A stretch of 61,914 nt of DNA from Pseudomonas sp. URMO17WK12:I11 (GTDB lineage: Bacteria; Pseudomonadota; Gammaproteobacteria; Pseudomonadales; Pseudomonadaceae): contig NZ_VEDF01000006.1 of the NCBI RefSeq assembly GCF_007677725.1, positions 285,063 to 346,976 of the forward strand. Direction: 5' to 3'. The position numbers and the translations under genes are program-made. Numbering within the stretch: the stretch's first letter is position 1; each line of letters opens with the position of its first letter. Below are positions 9,905 to 18,290 of the stretch, one piece after another. The notes beneath the pieces were generated by a model. That model ran no database searches and had not been told where the DNA came from. It saw only the letters and a list, made by a program, of their open reading frames with translations.

Positions 9905-10600
9905 TCAGAAGGGCCACAGCGGGCTCATGAAGAAGCGGTCCAACCAGCCAGGCTGGCTGGCATCGGCGAACGAACCGGTGCCCGAATAGGTGATCCGCGC
10001 ATCGGCCACGCGGGTCGACGGCACGGTATTGTCGGTAGCGATGTCGTCGGCACGGATCAGGCCGGCAATACGCACCAGTTCTTCACCGGTATTGAGGGTC
10101 ATCCACTTCTCGCCGCGCACGGCGATGATGCCGTTGGGCAGCACTTCGGCCACGGTCACGGTGATCGAGCCGGTCAGGGTGTTGCCCTGGGTGGCCTTGC
10201 TGTCGCCCTTGGTGGTGCGGTCGCCGCTGTAGCCAGCCTCAAGCGACAGATCGCCGCCGCCGAACGGGTTGTTGGTGTTCGGCGTGGCCCCGAACAGCGA
10301 GGTCAGGCCCAGGTTGGCCTTGCTGTTCTTCTGGATCTGGGACCCGGCGTTCTTGCTCGCCGAGGTGCGCTCGTTGAGGGTGATGGTGATGATATCGCCC
10401 ACGCGGAACGCCTTGCGGTCGGTGTACAGGCTCTGCTCGAAACCGGCCTGGTAGATCGAACCGTTGTTGGCTGCAGCCGGCAGCGGGGTGCGCGGCAGGA
10501 CCGGCGCATAGTACGGGTCGTTGGGCTTGGGCGTCGGTGCGACGCAACCAGCCAGCACAACCGCCCCCCCCAGGGCGCACACAGACAACAGACGTTTCAT
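9905..10600 (-). CDS. flgH: Flagellar L-ring lipoprotein FlgH
   Basis: Outer-membrane L-ring subunit. The ATG at 10600 is chosen because it gives a proper lipoprotein signal, [19 protein letters not shown], with the lipobox Cys at residue 19. An upstream ATG at 10639 would add 13 residues that spoil the signal. The body has [20 protein letters not shown] and the family [18 protein letters not shown] stretch, and ends in a FlgH-type MSPLWPF tail. Length is 231 aa. Confidence 0.97.
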   Translation of the reverse strand: MKRLLSVCALGGAVVLAGCVAPTPKPNDPYYAPVLPRTPLPAAANNGSIYQAGFEQSLYTDRKAFRVGDIITITLNERTSASKNAGSQIQKNSKANLGLTSLFGATPNTNNPFGGGDLSLEAGYSGDRTTKGDSKATQGNTLTGSITVTVAEVLPNGIIAVRGEKWMTLNTGEELVRIAGLIRADDIATDNTVPSTRVADARITYSGTGSFADASQPGWLDRFFMSPLWPF

Positions 10601-10660
10601 GACACTTACCTCACGGTGTAGCGGGAGTCGGACCTGCACGATGGCTAGCGACGGCCGGGA

Positions 10661-11446
10661 TTAAAGCTGCTGGGTGACGAACGACAGCATCTTGTCGGCG
10701 GCGGAAATGACCTTGGAGTTCATCTCGTAGGCACGTTGGGTGGTGATCATGTTCACCAGTTCTTCAACGGTGCTGACGTTGGAGTTTTCCAGGGTCTGCT
10801 GCAAGGTGGTGCCGAAACCGTTCAGGCCCGGGGTGCCCACCTGCGGCGCGCCGCTGGCGGCGGTTTCCAGGAACAGGTTGTCTCCGATCGCCTGCAGGCC
10901 GGCCGGGTTGATGAAGTCGGCGGTCTGAATGTTGCCGATGACCTGCGCAGCCGGGTTGCCGGCGGTGGTGATCGACACCGTGCCGTCCTGGCCGACGGTG
11001 AAGGTCTGGGCGTCGTTGGGCACCACCACCGCAGGCTCCAGGGCGAAGCCCTGGGCAGTGACGATCTGGCCGTCGGAGTTCAGGTGGAAGGTGCCGTCGC
11101 GGGTGTACGACACGGTGCCGTCGGGCTGCAGCACCTGGAAGAAGCCACGGCCGTTGACCGCCATGTCCAGGGGGTTCTCGGTGGTCTGCAGGCTGCCGGT
11201 CTGGAAGTTCTTCTGGGTGCCGACGATGCGCACACCGGTACCGACCTGCAGGCCCGAGGGCAGCTCGCTGTCCTGGGTCGACTGGGCACCAGGTTGCCGC
11301 TTGATCTGATACAGCAGGTCGGCGAACTCGGCACGATCACGCTTGAAGCCGGTGGTCGAGACGTTGGCCAGGTTGTTGGAAATGACGGTCAGGTTGGTGT
11401 CCTGGGCGGACAGGCCGGTTTTAGCGACCCAAAGAGCCGGAAGCAT
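10661..11446 (-). CDS. flgG: Flagellar distal rod protein FlgG
   Basis: Builds the distal rod. It has the N-terminal family motif (LWVAKTGLSAQDTNLTVISN, then NLANVSTTGFKRDRAEF) and the C-terminal heptad region SNVSTVEELVNMITTQRAYE ending DKMLSFVTQQL. It is 261 aa, nearly invariant in this family, and shares both ends with FlgF, FlgE, FlgC and FlgB in this cluster. Confidence 0.98.
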   Translation of the reverse strand: MLPALWVAKTGLSAQDTNLTVISNNLANVSTTGFKRDRAEFADLLYQIKRQPGAQSTQDSELPSGLQVGTGVRIVGTQKNFQTGSLQTTENPLDMAVNGRGFFQVLQPDGTVSYTRDGTFHLNSDGQIVTAQGFALEPAVVVPNDAQTFTVGQDGTVSITTAGNPAAQVIGNIQTADFINPAGLQAIGDNLFLETAASGAPQVGTPGLNGFGTTLQQTLENSNVSTVEELVNMITTQRAYEMNSKVISAADKMLSFVTQQL

Positions 11447-11493
11447 CAGTATTCTCCTCGTGCGCCTGTTTTACGGCACCCGTTCAATGTTGG

Positions 11494-12234
11494 TTAGCCG
11501 ATTTGCAAAACACGCGCCATGGCTTCATCGCCTTCCTTGGCCGCGTTCATCATTTTCACGTGCAGCTCGAACTGGCGAGACAGCGCCAGGACCGAGGTCA
11601 TTTCCTCTACGGCGTTGACGTTGCTGCCCTCGAGAAAGCCCGAAACCACGCGGACATTGACGTCAGCGTCAGCCGGCTGGCCGCTCTGGGTGTGAATCAG
11701 CCCGTCCAGGCCCTTGTTCAGGCCCTTGATGTCCGGGTTGACCAGCTTGATGCGGTCGACCTCGGCCATGACCCGCGGGCCTTCGCCCATGGAACGGATG
11801 CTGATGGTGCCGTCGGCGCCGACTTCGACTTTCTGCTCAGGCGGAATGGCGATCGGGCCACCGTTGCCGATCACCGGCATGCCGTTGCCGGCGCGCAGCA
11901 CGCCGAGGGCGTCGATGTTCAGGCTGCCAGTACGCACGTAGGCCTCGCTGCCGTCGGGTGCCTGTACGGCGATGAAGCCCTTGCCGGTAACGGCCACGTC
12001 CAGGTCGCGCCCGGTCTCGACCATCGGCCCTTCGCTGAAGTCGGTGGCCGGGCGTTCGGTCATGGCAAAGGCCCGCGACGGAAAGCTGTCGCCGAACACC
12101 GGCATCGAGCGCGCCTGTTCCAGGTCACGCTGAAAGCCGTTGGTGGAAACGTTCGCCAGGTTGTTGGCATGGGCCTTCTGCGCCAGCGCGTTCTGGCTGG
12201 CGCCGGTCATGGCCACATAAAGCATCTTGTCCAC
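11494..12234 (-). CDS. flgF: Flagellar proximal rod protein FlgF
   Basis: Proximal rod subunit with N-terminus VDKMLYVAMTGASQNALAQK and C-terminal SNVNAVEEMTSVLALSRQFE. The start is decided by the ribosome-binding site: GGAGG lies 6 bases before a GTG at 12234 but directly abuts the ATG at 12240, so GTG (246 aa) is preferred. It is the first gene of the flgFGHIJKL operon, behind a sigma-54-type promoter at 12294-12309. Confidence 0.96.
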   Translation of the reverse strand: MDKMLYVAMTGASQNALAQKAHANNLANVSTNGFQRDLEQARSMPVFGDSFPSRAFAMTERPATDFSEGPMVETGRDLDVAVTGKGFIAVQAPDGSEAYVRTGSLNIDALGVLRAGNGMPVIGNGGPIAIPPEQKVEVGADGTISIRSMGEGPRVMAEVDRIKLVNPDIKGLNKGLDGLIHTQSGQPADADVNVRVVSGFLEGSNVNAVEEMTSVLALSRQFELHVKMMNAAKEGDEAMARVLQIG

Positions 12235-12293
12235 AGTCATCCTCCGCTGCACTGACGATCGTTTGCCGCTCGCCGCTGCTGTGCAGGCTCTAA

Positions 12294-12309
12294 AGCAAGT
12301 TCTGAACCA
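12294..12309 (-). promoter_or_regulatory. Sigma-54 promoter for flgFGHIJKL
   Basis: On the minus strand this reads TGGTTCAGAACTTGCT. The invariant GG (-24) and GC (-12) have correct spacing against TGGCAC-N5-TTGCW. Start of transcription would be about 50 bp before flgF. Class II/III Pseudomonas flagellar operons use RpoN with FleQ or FleR, which fits. Confidence 0.8.
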
Positions 12310-12324
12310 ACTTTGTCAATTGGT

Positions 12325-12352
12325 GAAAAAGCCCGTGAATACGGGCTTTTTC
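12325..12352. terminator. Bidirectional terminator between the flgE and flgF operons
   Basis: Perfect 12-bp stem GAAAAAGCCCGT / ACGGGCTTTTTC with a GAAT loop. It has T runs in both directions. It lies upstream of the flgF promoter and downstream of the flgBCDE-small-ORF unit, which it should end. Confidence 0.9.
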
Positions 12353-12409
12353 GAGGGGGCTTCGGGGGCTGGCGCCGGTTAACCGGCGCGCGCTTGCCGG
12401 TAGCGGCAA

Positions 12410-12604
12410 TCAAGGCTCGCGGCAGCCGCCATTGCTGAACGGTCCGGCAAATTTCTTCCAGCCCTGCCCTGGCGACCACTGCGCACATACCAGCCGGCCA
12501 TCGGCCTGGCTCTCCCAGCGCCACCAGGGCGCGGTGCCGGCCTGCGCCTGGCACAGGCAGAGCAGTGCCAGGAGCATGAACCCGAGCGTCTTCATCACTG
12601 CCAT
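12410..12604 (-). CDS. Small secreted Trp/Cys-containing protein of unknown function, coupled to flgE
   Basis: 64 codons. The ATG overlaps the flgE stop as TGATG, a classic coupling arrangement; an internal ATG at 12595 also gives a good signal peptide. The hydrophobic segment TLGFMLLALLCLCQAQA is followed by a mature part of about 45 residues with five Trp (WWRW, AQW, GW) and two Cys near the end that could form a disulfide. I do not recognise the family. Position between flgE and the operon terminator suggests co-expression with the hook genes. Confidence 0.65.
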   Translation of the reverse strand: MAVMKTLGFMLLALLCLCQAQAGTAPWWRWESQADGRLVCAQWSPGQGWKKFAGPFSNGGCREP

Positions 12605-13956
12605 CAGGTCATCTGGATGATGGTCTGCATGATGGTGCTTTCCGTCGAGATGGTCTTGGCGTTGGCCTGGTAGTTGCTCTGCGCCTTGATCAGCTCGACC
12701 AGCTCCTGGGTCAGATTGACGTTCGACGCTTCCAACGAGTTGGATTCGACGCTGCCTAGGGTGCCGGTCTTCGGCGAATCGATGCCGGGGATGCCCGAGG
12801 AGTAGGTTTCGGTCCAGCGTGTGCCGCCGATCTGTTGCAGGCCCTGCTCGTTGGCGAAGCTGGCCAGGGCCACCTGGCCGATGGCGCGCGACTGCTGGTT
12901 GCTGAAGCTTGCGAAGAGCACCCCGGTGGAGTCGATCGACAGGCTCGACAGAATGCCGGTGGCATAGCCGTCCTGGGACTGCGACATGCGCGCAGTCTCG
13001 GTGTTGTACGAGCTGGTGCTGTTCATCGACAGGCGCATGCCGGCGGCGTTTTCAGCCGAGCCGTTGGATGCCCAGTTGCCTGCTGCATCCTTGGCCGCCG
13101 GGATCCAGCCCTTGAGGGTGAAGGTATTGTTGGTCACCGCCCACTCGGCGCCTGGCCCGGCCCCTGGCGGGATGCTGGTCGGGTCGGTGGTCATCGACGC
13201 CACGCTGCCGTCGGAGTTGAAGGTCATCGACGCTTCCAGCGGCGCGCTGCTGGTCGGGTCCATGGGGTTGCGGCCATCGACCAGGGTGTACATGGTCCAC
13301 TGGTTCGTACCGGTCTTGCGGTAGAACTGCTCCATGGTGTGCTCGTTGCCCTGGCTGTCGTACACCTTGGTCGGGAAGGACTTGGTGTAGGTGGTGTCAT
13401 CGGCCGGATCGAAGGTCGGGCCGGCTGGCGTACCGCCTGGCAGGGGAATGATGGTCGCTTCGGAATTGAGGTTGATGCCCTGGTCGATCAGGCTGGTGGC
13501 CTTGGGCGCCAGCGACGAGGTGTCGATCTTCAGGTCAGTCAGCACGCCGCGCTTGATGTTGCCGTTTTCATCGGCAGCGTAGCCCTGCAGGCGCAGGCCA
13601 TCGGAGGTGACGACGAAGTTGTCCTTGCTGTTCTGGAAGGCGCCGGCACGGGTGTAGACGCGCGCACCGTTGTCCGAGAGCACGAAGAAGCCCTGACCCT
13701 GGATGCCCATGTCCAGCACGTTGCCGGTGTTGTTGACGTCACCCTGGCTGAACTGCTGGGAGATCGCCGCCAGGCGCACGCCGTTACCGACCTGGTTCTT
13801 GCCCACGCCCAGGCGGTTGGCGCCGGCGTAGACATCGGCGAACTCGGCGCGCGAGGACTTGAAGCCGGTGGTGTTGACGTTGGCGATGTTGTTGCCGGTG
13901 ACGTCGAGTTGCTTGTTGGCTGCGTACAGACCGCTAAGGCCGATATTGAAAGACAT
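12604..13956 (-). CDS. flgE: Flagellar hook protein FlgE
   Basis: Hook subunit. N-terminus MSFNIGLSGLYAANKQLDVT with GNNIANVNTTGFKSSRAEFADVY; C-terminus LEASNVNLTQELVELIKAQS and TISTESTIMQTIIQMT. The length of 450 aa and the Asp/Thr-rich central domain fit Pseudomonas hook proteins. It is fourth in the flgBCDE operon and overlaps the following small ORF by one base. Confidence 0.98.
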   Translation of the reverse strand: MSFNIGLSGLYAANKQLDVTGNNIANVNTTGFKSSRAEFADVYAGANRLGVGKNQVGNGVRLAAISQQFSQGDVNNTGNVLDMGIQGQGFFVLSDNGARVYTRAGAFQNSKDNFVVTSDGLRLQGYAADENGNIKRGVLTDLKIDTSSLAPKATSLIDQGINLNSEATIIPLPGGTPAGPTFDPADDTTYTKSFPTKVYDSQGNEHTMEQFYRKTGTNQWTMYTLVDGRNPMDPTSSAPLEASMTFNSDGSVASMTTDPTSIPPGAGPGAEWAVTNNTFTLKGWIPAAKDAAGNWASNGSAENAAGMRLSMNSTSSYNTETARMSQSQDGYATGILSSLSIDSTGVLFASFSNQQSRAIGQVALASFANEQGLQQIGGTRWTETYSSGIPGIDSPKTGTLGSVESNSLEASNVNLTQELVELIKAQSNYQANAKTISTESTIMQTIIQMT

Positions 13957-13987
13957 GCTGTTGCTCCTTGTTGCCGTTCTGTCGGCC

Positions 13988-14695
13988 TTAGATACCGATG
14001 GTTTGGACGTCGGACAGGGACACTTTGCCCACCCCTGCCAGGTTCAGCACCATCTCGCCGGTGCTGTTGAAACTTACGCTGGTGACCTTGGCCGGCAGCA
14101 GGGTGTTCATCTGCACGGCCTTGCCATCGACGGTGGTGGTGGCGGTGAAGGTGTAGGTGCCTGGGTCGACTTTCTCACCCTTGTCGTTGGTGCCGTCCCA
14201 GATGAAATCGCCGTAGCCGGCTTTCTGCTCGCCAAGCTCGATGGTCTTGACCGTGTTGCCGTCCTTGTCGGTGATGGTGATCTTCGCCTCGGAGGTGTTC
14301 TGCGGCACCACGAACTGGGCATTGAAGCTGCTGCTGGTGTCGACCACGGCCTTGTCGTTCTGCACGATCACCGAGCGCCCGACCAGAGAGGAGGCTTGCA
14401 GCGCCTGGGACGAGGCCATGGCGCTGGTAATGGCGCTGACCGACTGGTTGAGCGAAGTGATGCCTTCGAGGCTGCTGAACTGCGCCAGCTGGGCGACGAA
14501 TTCGCTGTTGTCCTGTGGATCCAGCGGGTTCTGGTGTTGCATCTGGGTGACCAGCAACTGCAGGAACGCATCCTTGCCCAGCGCCTGGCCACCGGTGGCG
14601 GCGTTGGTCGAGGACTTGTTCTGCGAGCCTGACTTGACGCCGGAGTTGGCGATCACGTCGTTAAGGTTGACACCGCTACTGCTGTCGACTGCCAT
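13988..14695 (-). CDS. flgD: Hook scaffolding protein FlgD
   Basis: Hook-cap protein needed for FlgE polymerisation and not kept in the finished hook. The conserved N-terminal segment GKDAFLQLLVTQMQHQNPLD, then SEFVAQLAQFSSLEGI, covers about residues 38-80. The C-terminal part has the FlgD Ig-like FIWDGTNDKGEKVDPGTYTF motif near 160. Length is 235 aa. It sits between flgC and flgE as expected. Confidence 0.97.
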   Translation of the reverse strand: MAVDSSSGVNLNDVIANSGVKSGSQNKSSTNAATGGQALGKDAFLQLLVTQMQHQNPLDPQDNSEFVAQLAQFSSLEGITSLNQSVSAITSAMASSQALQASSLVGRSVIVQNDKAVVDTSSSFNAQFVVPQNTSEAKITITDKDGNTVKTIELGEQKAGYGDFIWDGTNDKGEKVDPGTYTFTATTTVDGKAVQMNTLLPAKVTSVSFNSTGEMVLNLAGVGKVSLSDVQTIGI

Positions 14696-14710
14696 GGTTC
14701 GGATTCCTTA

Positions 14711-15154
14711 TCACTGACCCAGGGTCAGGACCTTCTGCATCATGTTCTTGGCGGTGTTCATCAGCTCGGCGTTGGTCTGGAACGCACGGCTGGCAGAGAT
14801 CATGTCAGCCATCTCTTCGACCACGTTGACGTTGGGGTAGTAGACGTAGCCGTCCTTGTTCGCCGCCGGATGGTTGGGCTCGTACCGCGCCTCCAGCGTG
14901 CTCTGGTCTTCGACGATGCCTTGCACCTGCACGCCCTGCCCGGCCTGGCCCTGGTCTTCGAACAGCGACTGGCCGACGCCGGCCTGGGCATTCTGGAAGG
15001 TGGTGGCGAACACCGGGTGACGGGCGCGGTAGGTCTGGTCGATGCTCGAAGAGACGGTCTCGGCGTTGGCGATGTTGGAGGCGACGGTGTTGAGGCGGGT
15101 GTTCTGCGCGCTCATGCCACTGCCGGCAATGTTGAAAACACTGGAAAGGGACAT
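14711..15154 (-). CDS. flgC: Flagellar proximal rod protein FlgC
   Basis: Rod subunit of 147 aa. N-terminus MSLSSVFNIAGSGMSAQNTR with NTVASNIANAETVSSS; C-terminus GYVYYPNVNVVEEMADMISA, then SRAFQTNAELMNTAKNMM. This is the normal family length. Three bases separate it from flgB. Confidence 0.98.
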   Translation of the reverse strand: MSLSSVFNIAGSGMSAQNTRLNTVASNIANAETVSSSIDQTYRARHPVFATTFQNAQAGVGQSLFEDQGQAGQGVQVQGIVEDQSTLEARYEPNHPAANKDGYVYYPNVNVVEEMADMISASRAFQTNAELMNTAKNMMQKVLTLGQ

Positions 15155-15157
15155 GGA

Positions 15158-15565
15158 TTACTCTCCGCGCAGGGCCGACACCAGCCCTTTGAATTTGCTG
15201 TTGAGCAGGGTGAAGCTGGCCTGGAAGCCGATGGCGTTTTCCGTGTAGTTGGACTGCTCGATGTGGGCGTCCACGGTGTTCTGGTCGATCGACGGCTGGG
15301 TCGGCACCCGGTACTGCATGCTGTCATCGGCCATCGCCAGGCCTTCGGCCTCTATATGGCGGCTGTTGGTGCGGTCCATGGCGAAGCGGCCGTTCTGCTG
15401 CTTCTGGCTTTCGGCGGCGAGTACCGACGAGAAGTCCATGTCACGCGCCTTGTAGTTGGGGGTATCGGCATTGGCGATGTTGTTGGCCAGTACTTCGGCG
15501 CGCTGCGCACGAAAGCCCAGGGCCTTTTCATGAATGCCTAGCGCCTTGTCAAAACTGATGCTCAT
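15158..15565 (-). CDS. flgB: Flagellar proximal rod protein FlgB
   Basis: First gene of flgBCDE. The ATG at 15565 gives MSISFDKALGIHEKALGFRA with VLANNIANADTPNYKARDMDF, the standard FlgB start. The longer frame upstream has no family similarity and would run through the promoter. Length is 135 aa. C-terminus ENAIGFQASFTLLNSKFKGL matches the family. Confidence 0.97.
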   Translation of the reverse strand: MSISFDKALGIHEKALGFRAQRAEVLANNIANADTPNYKARDMDFSSVLAAESQKQQNGRFAMDRTNSRHIEAEGLAMADDSMQYRVPTQPSIDQNTVDAHIEQSNYTENAIGFQASFTLLNSKFKGLVSALRGE

Positions 15566-15614
15566 GTCGGGAAAACCTTCGAAGGTAGGCCGCAATGGTC
15601 GTTGGCCAAGCTTT

Positions 15615-15630
15615 AGCAAGGGCTGTGCCA
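15615..15630 (-). promoter_or_regulatory. Sigma-54 promoter for flgBCDE
   Basis: The minus strand reads TGGCACAGCCCTTGCT, a full match to TGGCAC-N5-TTGCT. It lies about 50 bp upstream of the flgB start. RpoN control of flgB is established in Pseudomonas. Confidence 0.92.
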
Positions 15631-15689
15631 GATTTGCGAAGGCGCGGATTTGCTGGGCTGCAGGGAGCCCGGCAGCGACCGGATGCCAG

Positions 15690-15756
15690 AAAAGCGGCAA
15701 AGTGCTTCCGCCTTGAGGAGCAAAAGCGGCAAATCGCGGGCGGCCACGGCGGCAAA
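15690..15756 (-). promoter_or_regulatory. Three TTTGCCGC direct repeats upstream of the flgB promoter
   Basis: GCGGCAAA occurs at 15694-15701, 15726-15733 and 15749-15756; the first two share the longer AAAAGCGGCAAA. They lie about 65-140 bp upstream of the sigma-54 site, where enhancer-binding proteins act. Candidate activator (FleQ/FleR) sites by position only. The rest of 15760-15956 shows nothing I can assign. Confidence 0.35.
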
Positions 15757-15956
15757 GCAAAAAATTGACGGCAGTGACGGATGAGCCCTGGGCCATTTGA
15801 TGCAACCAAGCATGACCACCGGCCGAGGAACAGCGGTCTTGGCTCGAAGATACGGCACTCGAACATCAAGACGCTTATCATCTCATCGCTAGAAGCGCTT
15901 TCGGCGACCTTTACCTTTGGGGGGAAAAAACCGGCGCGTCGGGCACACTATCAAGC

Positions 15957-16258
15957 GTGAGTGCTCACTATAGCTTCCATCGCGACTGCTTAACAAAAGA
16001 AGAGCTCGAGACGGAGCTCCAAGGCTTTATCCTTTCTGCACGAGTCGAGCCCAACGATTTCAACGATCTGTTCAAGCCGGCCTTGAAAGAACTGGGCCAG
16101 CTCAACCATGACGAGATGTACGGTTTTTCCCTGCCCTCATGCTGGGCGGCTCGGATCAACTCAAGTTCTTGAAGAACGTCAGCGCCGTAGAGCATTTGAT
16201 CTTCCTTTCCCAACTCACAGACCTGGAGCCGTATTTTTTCTCCGAAGTATCGACATGA
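15957..16258 (+). pseudogene. Frameshifted small ORF of unknown function
   Basis: A GTG-started frame runs MSAHYSFHRDCLTKEELETE and on to DEMYGFSL at about 16130, then falls into a short out-of-frame tail. One frame over, the sequence continues as LMLGGSDQLKFLKNVSAVEH and ends EPYFFSEVST with a stop at 16258. The two halves together look like one acidic protein of about 100 residues broken by a one-base loss (or two-base gain). The family is not recognised. It lies between the flgB control region and cheR, on the opposite strand. Confidence 0.4.
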
Positions 16259-16402
16259 GCAAGGCTTCCATGTTCTCGCACTCGGTGCCGCTGGCAGCAG
16301 CAGCACGCAAGGCAGAACGTGGTGTACAACCCAACCTCGAATGCCGCCAGCGCGGCGCTCGAGGGGGTGGGCATGTCAGCGCAAACCAGGCCCACCTGTT
16401 GC

Positions 16403-17230
16403 TCACTTGGCCTGGTAAATGATCCCCGGGCTGCACTGGACCATCTGGTAATGGTCGGGCAACCCGTTCAGCGCCTCGGAGGCACCGAGGAACAGGTAAC
16501 CGCCCGGCTTCAAAGTGCTGTGGATACGCATCAGGATGTCCTTCTTGACCTGGGCCGAGAAGTAGATCAGCACGTTGCGGCAGAACACGATGTCGAACTT
16601 GCCGAGGCTGGCGTAGCTGTCGAGCAGGTTGAAGGAGCGGAACTCGACACGGCTGCGGATCGCCGGCTTGACCGCCCAGCGGCCGGGGCCCTTGGTGTCG
16701 AAGTAGCGCTGCAGGCGCTCCTGGGACAGGCCGCGAGCGATTGCCAGGCTGTCGTATTCGCCGGTTTTGCAGTTGGTCAGCATCGACCCGGACAGGTCGG
16801 TGGCGACGATCTGTGCGCCCATCTTCAGTTGGCCGAGGTTGCTGCGCTCGAATTCATCGATGGCCATCGAGATCGAATACGGCTCCTGGCCCGAAGAGCA
16901 GGCAGCCGACCACATACGCAGGCGCTGGCCCGGGTTGTTGCGGATGAACTCGGGGATGACCTTGTTCTTCAGCACCTCGAAGGGATAGGTGTCGCGAAAC
17001 CACAGGGTCTCGTTGGTGGTCATGGCATCGACCACCTGCTCGCGCAAGCCGCTGCGCGGTTGGGTCTGGATGCGCTGCACCAGCTCGCCGAGGCTCTTGA
17101 TGCCCTGCTGTTCCATGAGCTTGTTGAGACGGCTGGAGACCAGGTACTGCTTATTTTCGCCCAGCAGGATGCCACAGGCTTTTTCCAGGAAGACCCTGAA
17201 CTGTTCGAATTCCAAATTACCCGTAGACAC
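16403..17230 (-). CDS. cheR: Chemotaxis protein methyltransferase CheR
   Basis: Transfers methyl groups from SAM to glutamates on chemoreceptors for adaptation. The all-alpha N-terminal domain (EFEQFRVFLEKACGILLGEN) is followed by the Rossmann domain from about residue 75, with NETLWFRDTYPFEVL, then WSAACSSGQEPYSISM for SAM binding and DIVFCRNVLIYFS. Length is 275 aa with no TPR extension. It follows cheV by 52 bp in what is known in P. aeruginosa as the cheVR unit. Confidence 0.97.
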   Translation of the reverse strand: MSTGNLEFEQFRVFLEKACGILLGENKQYLVSSRLNKLMEQQGIKSLGELVQRIQTQPRSGLREQVVDAMTTNETLWFRDTYPFEVLKNKVIPEFIRNNPGQRLRMWSAACSSGQEPYSISMAIDEFERSNLGQLKMGAQIVATDLSGSMLTNCKTGEYDSLAIARGLSQERLQRYFDTKGPGRWAVKPAIRSRVEFRSFNLLDSYASLGKFDIVFCRNVLIYFSAQVKKDILMRIHSTLKPGGYLFLGASEALNGLPDHYQMVQCSPGIIYQAK

Positions 17231-17257
17231 TGCTGCCGCCTCTTTTCAATCAGTGGT

Positions 17258-17278
17258 GCCGGGGCGCACTGCCCCGGC
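17258..17278. other. Hairpin in the cheV-cheR gap
   Basis: An 8-bp perfect stem GCCGGGGC / GCCCCGGC with a 5-base loop sits between cheV and cheR. It is not followed by a T tract in either direction, so it more likely affects mRNA stability or relative expression than termination. Confidence 0.4.
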
Positions 17279-17282
17279 CGCC

Positions 17283-18212
17283 TCAATGCGTTGCCTTGAT
17301 CCGATCGACCACCCGTTGGGCCAGGTCGTCCGGCTTGAACTTGGCCAGGAAGTCATCGGCCCCGACCTTCTTCACCATCGCCTGGTTGAATACCCCAGAC
17401 AGCGAAGTATGCAGGCAGATGTGCAATTTTTGCATGCGTGGATCGCTGCGGATCGCCGCTGTCAGCGTATAGCCGTCCATCTCCGGCATTTCAATGTCGG
17501 AGATCATCATCAGAAACTCCTCTTCAGGCTTCTTGCCGTCGTCCACCAACTTGCGCAGGTAGTCCAGGGCCTGACGACCGTCGTTGAGCGCCACCACCTC
17601 GACCCCCACCGTCTGCAGGCAGCGGCTGACCTGCTTGCGCGCCACCGACGAATCGTCGACGGTCAGCACCCGTAGCAACGTGGCCTTGTCCTGCACCTCG
17701 GCATCGATCACACCGGCGGACACCGACTCGGAGGACGGCGCCACTTCAGCCAGGACCTTTTCCACGTCGATGATCTCGACCATGCGATTGTCCACACGGG
17801 TGACCGCGGTCAGGTAGTGATCGCGCCCGGTGCCCTTGGGTGGCGGATGGATCTCTTCCCAGTTCATGTTGACGATGCGCTCGACCGAATGCACCAGAAA
17901 CCCCTGGGTCTTGGTGTTGTACTCGGTGATGATCACGAAGCTGCTGCGAGTATCTTCGGTCAACCCCGGCAAGCCGGTGGCCATCGACAGATCGAGGATC
18001 GGAATGGTCGCCCCGCGAATGTTGGCGACGCCGCGCACCACCCGGTGCGAGCGCGGCAACAGGGTCAGCTCGGGGCACTGCAACACCTCGCGAACCTTGA
18101 ACACGTTGATGCCGTACAGCTGCGCCCCGTTCAGACGGAACAGCAGCAACTCCAGGCGATTCTGCCCCACCAGCTGCGTGCGCTGGTTGACTGAATCCAT
18201 TACCCCCGCCAT
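17283..18212 (-). CDS. cheV: Chemotaxis coupling protein CheV
   Basis: Links receptors to CheA and carries a receiver domain. Residues about 1-160 form a CheW-like domain (NRLELLLFRLNGAQLYGINV, then VRGVANIRGATIPILDL). Residues about 175-305 form a REC domain with the acidic pair LTVDDSS, phospho-acceptor region ISDIEMPEMDGY and a Lys in LAKFKPDD. The ATG at 18212 has AAGGAG 7 bases upstream, giving 309 aa; any longer frame has no support. It is first in cheV-cheR. Confidence 0.96.
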   Translation of the reverse strand: MAGVMDSVNQRTQLVGQNRLELLLFRLNGAQLYGINVFKVREVLQCPELTLLPRSHRVVRGVANIRGATIPILDLSMATGLPGLTEDTRSSFVIITEYNTKTQGFLVHSVERIVNMNWEEIHPPPKGTGRDHYLTAVTRVDNRMVEIIDVEKVLAEVAPSSESVSAGVIDAEVQDKATLLRVLTVDDSSVARKQVSRCLQTVGVEVVALNDGRQALDYLRKLVDDGKKPEEEFLMMISDIEMPEMDGYTLTAAIRSDPRMQKLHICLHTSLSGVFNQAMVKKVGADDFLAKFKPDDLAQRVVDRIKATH

Positions 18213-18257
18213 GCCTGACTCCTTATGCGTTGTGCCTTTTTTGTGCTGCATGCTCAG

Positions 18258-18285
18258 TAAGTCGGCACGGGCTTTGCTTTTTTGA
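18258..18285 (-). promoter_or_regulatory. Sigma-28 (FliA) -like promoter for cheV-cheR
   Basis: The minus strand has TCAA, 15 bases, then GCCGACTTA, close to TAAA-N15-GCCGATAA. It lies 46 bp before the cheV ATG. The cheVR genes are FliA-dependent in P. aeruginosa, which fits. It overlaps the opposite-strand sigma-54 site for flgA. Confidence 0.55.
18263..18278 (+). promoter_or_regulatory. Sigma-54 promoter for flgA
   Basis: CGGCACGGGCTTTGCT differs from the TGGCAC-N5-TTGCT consensus at one base, with GG and GC correctly spaced. Transcription would start near 18288-18290, almost at the ATG at 18291. The message would be leaderless, or translation would use a later start. Confidence 0.7.
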
Positions 18286-18290
18286 GCGCC

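Noticed and set aside
15968..16306. Minus-strand frame of 112 codons in the flgB-cheR gap
   Set aside because: Ser/Arg-rich translation, no ribosome-binding site; the opposite-strand frames join into a more protein-like sequence.
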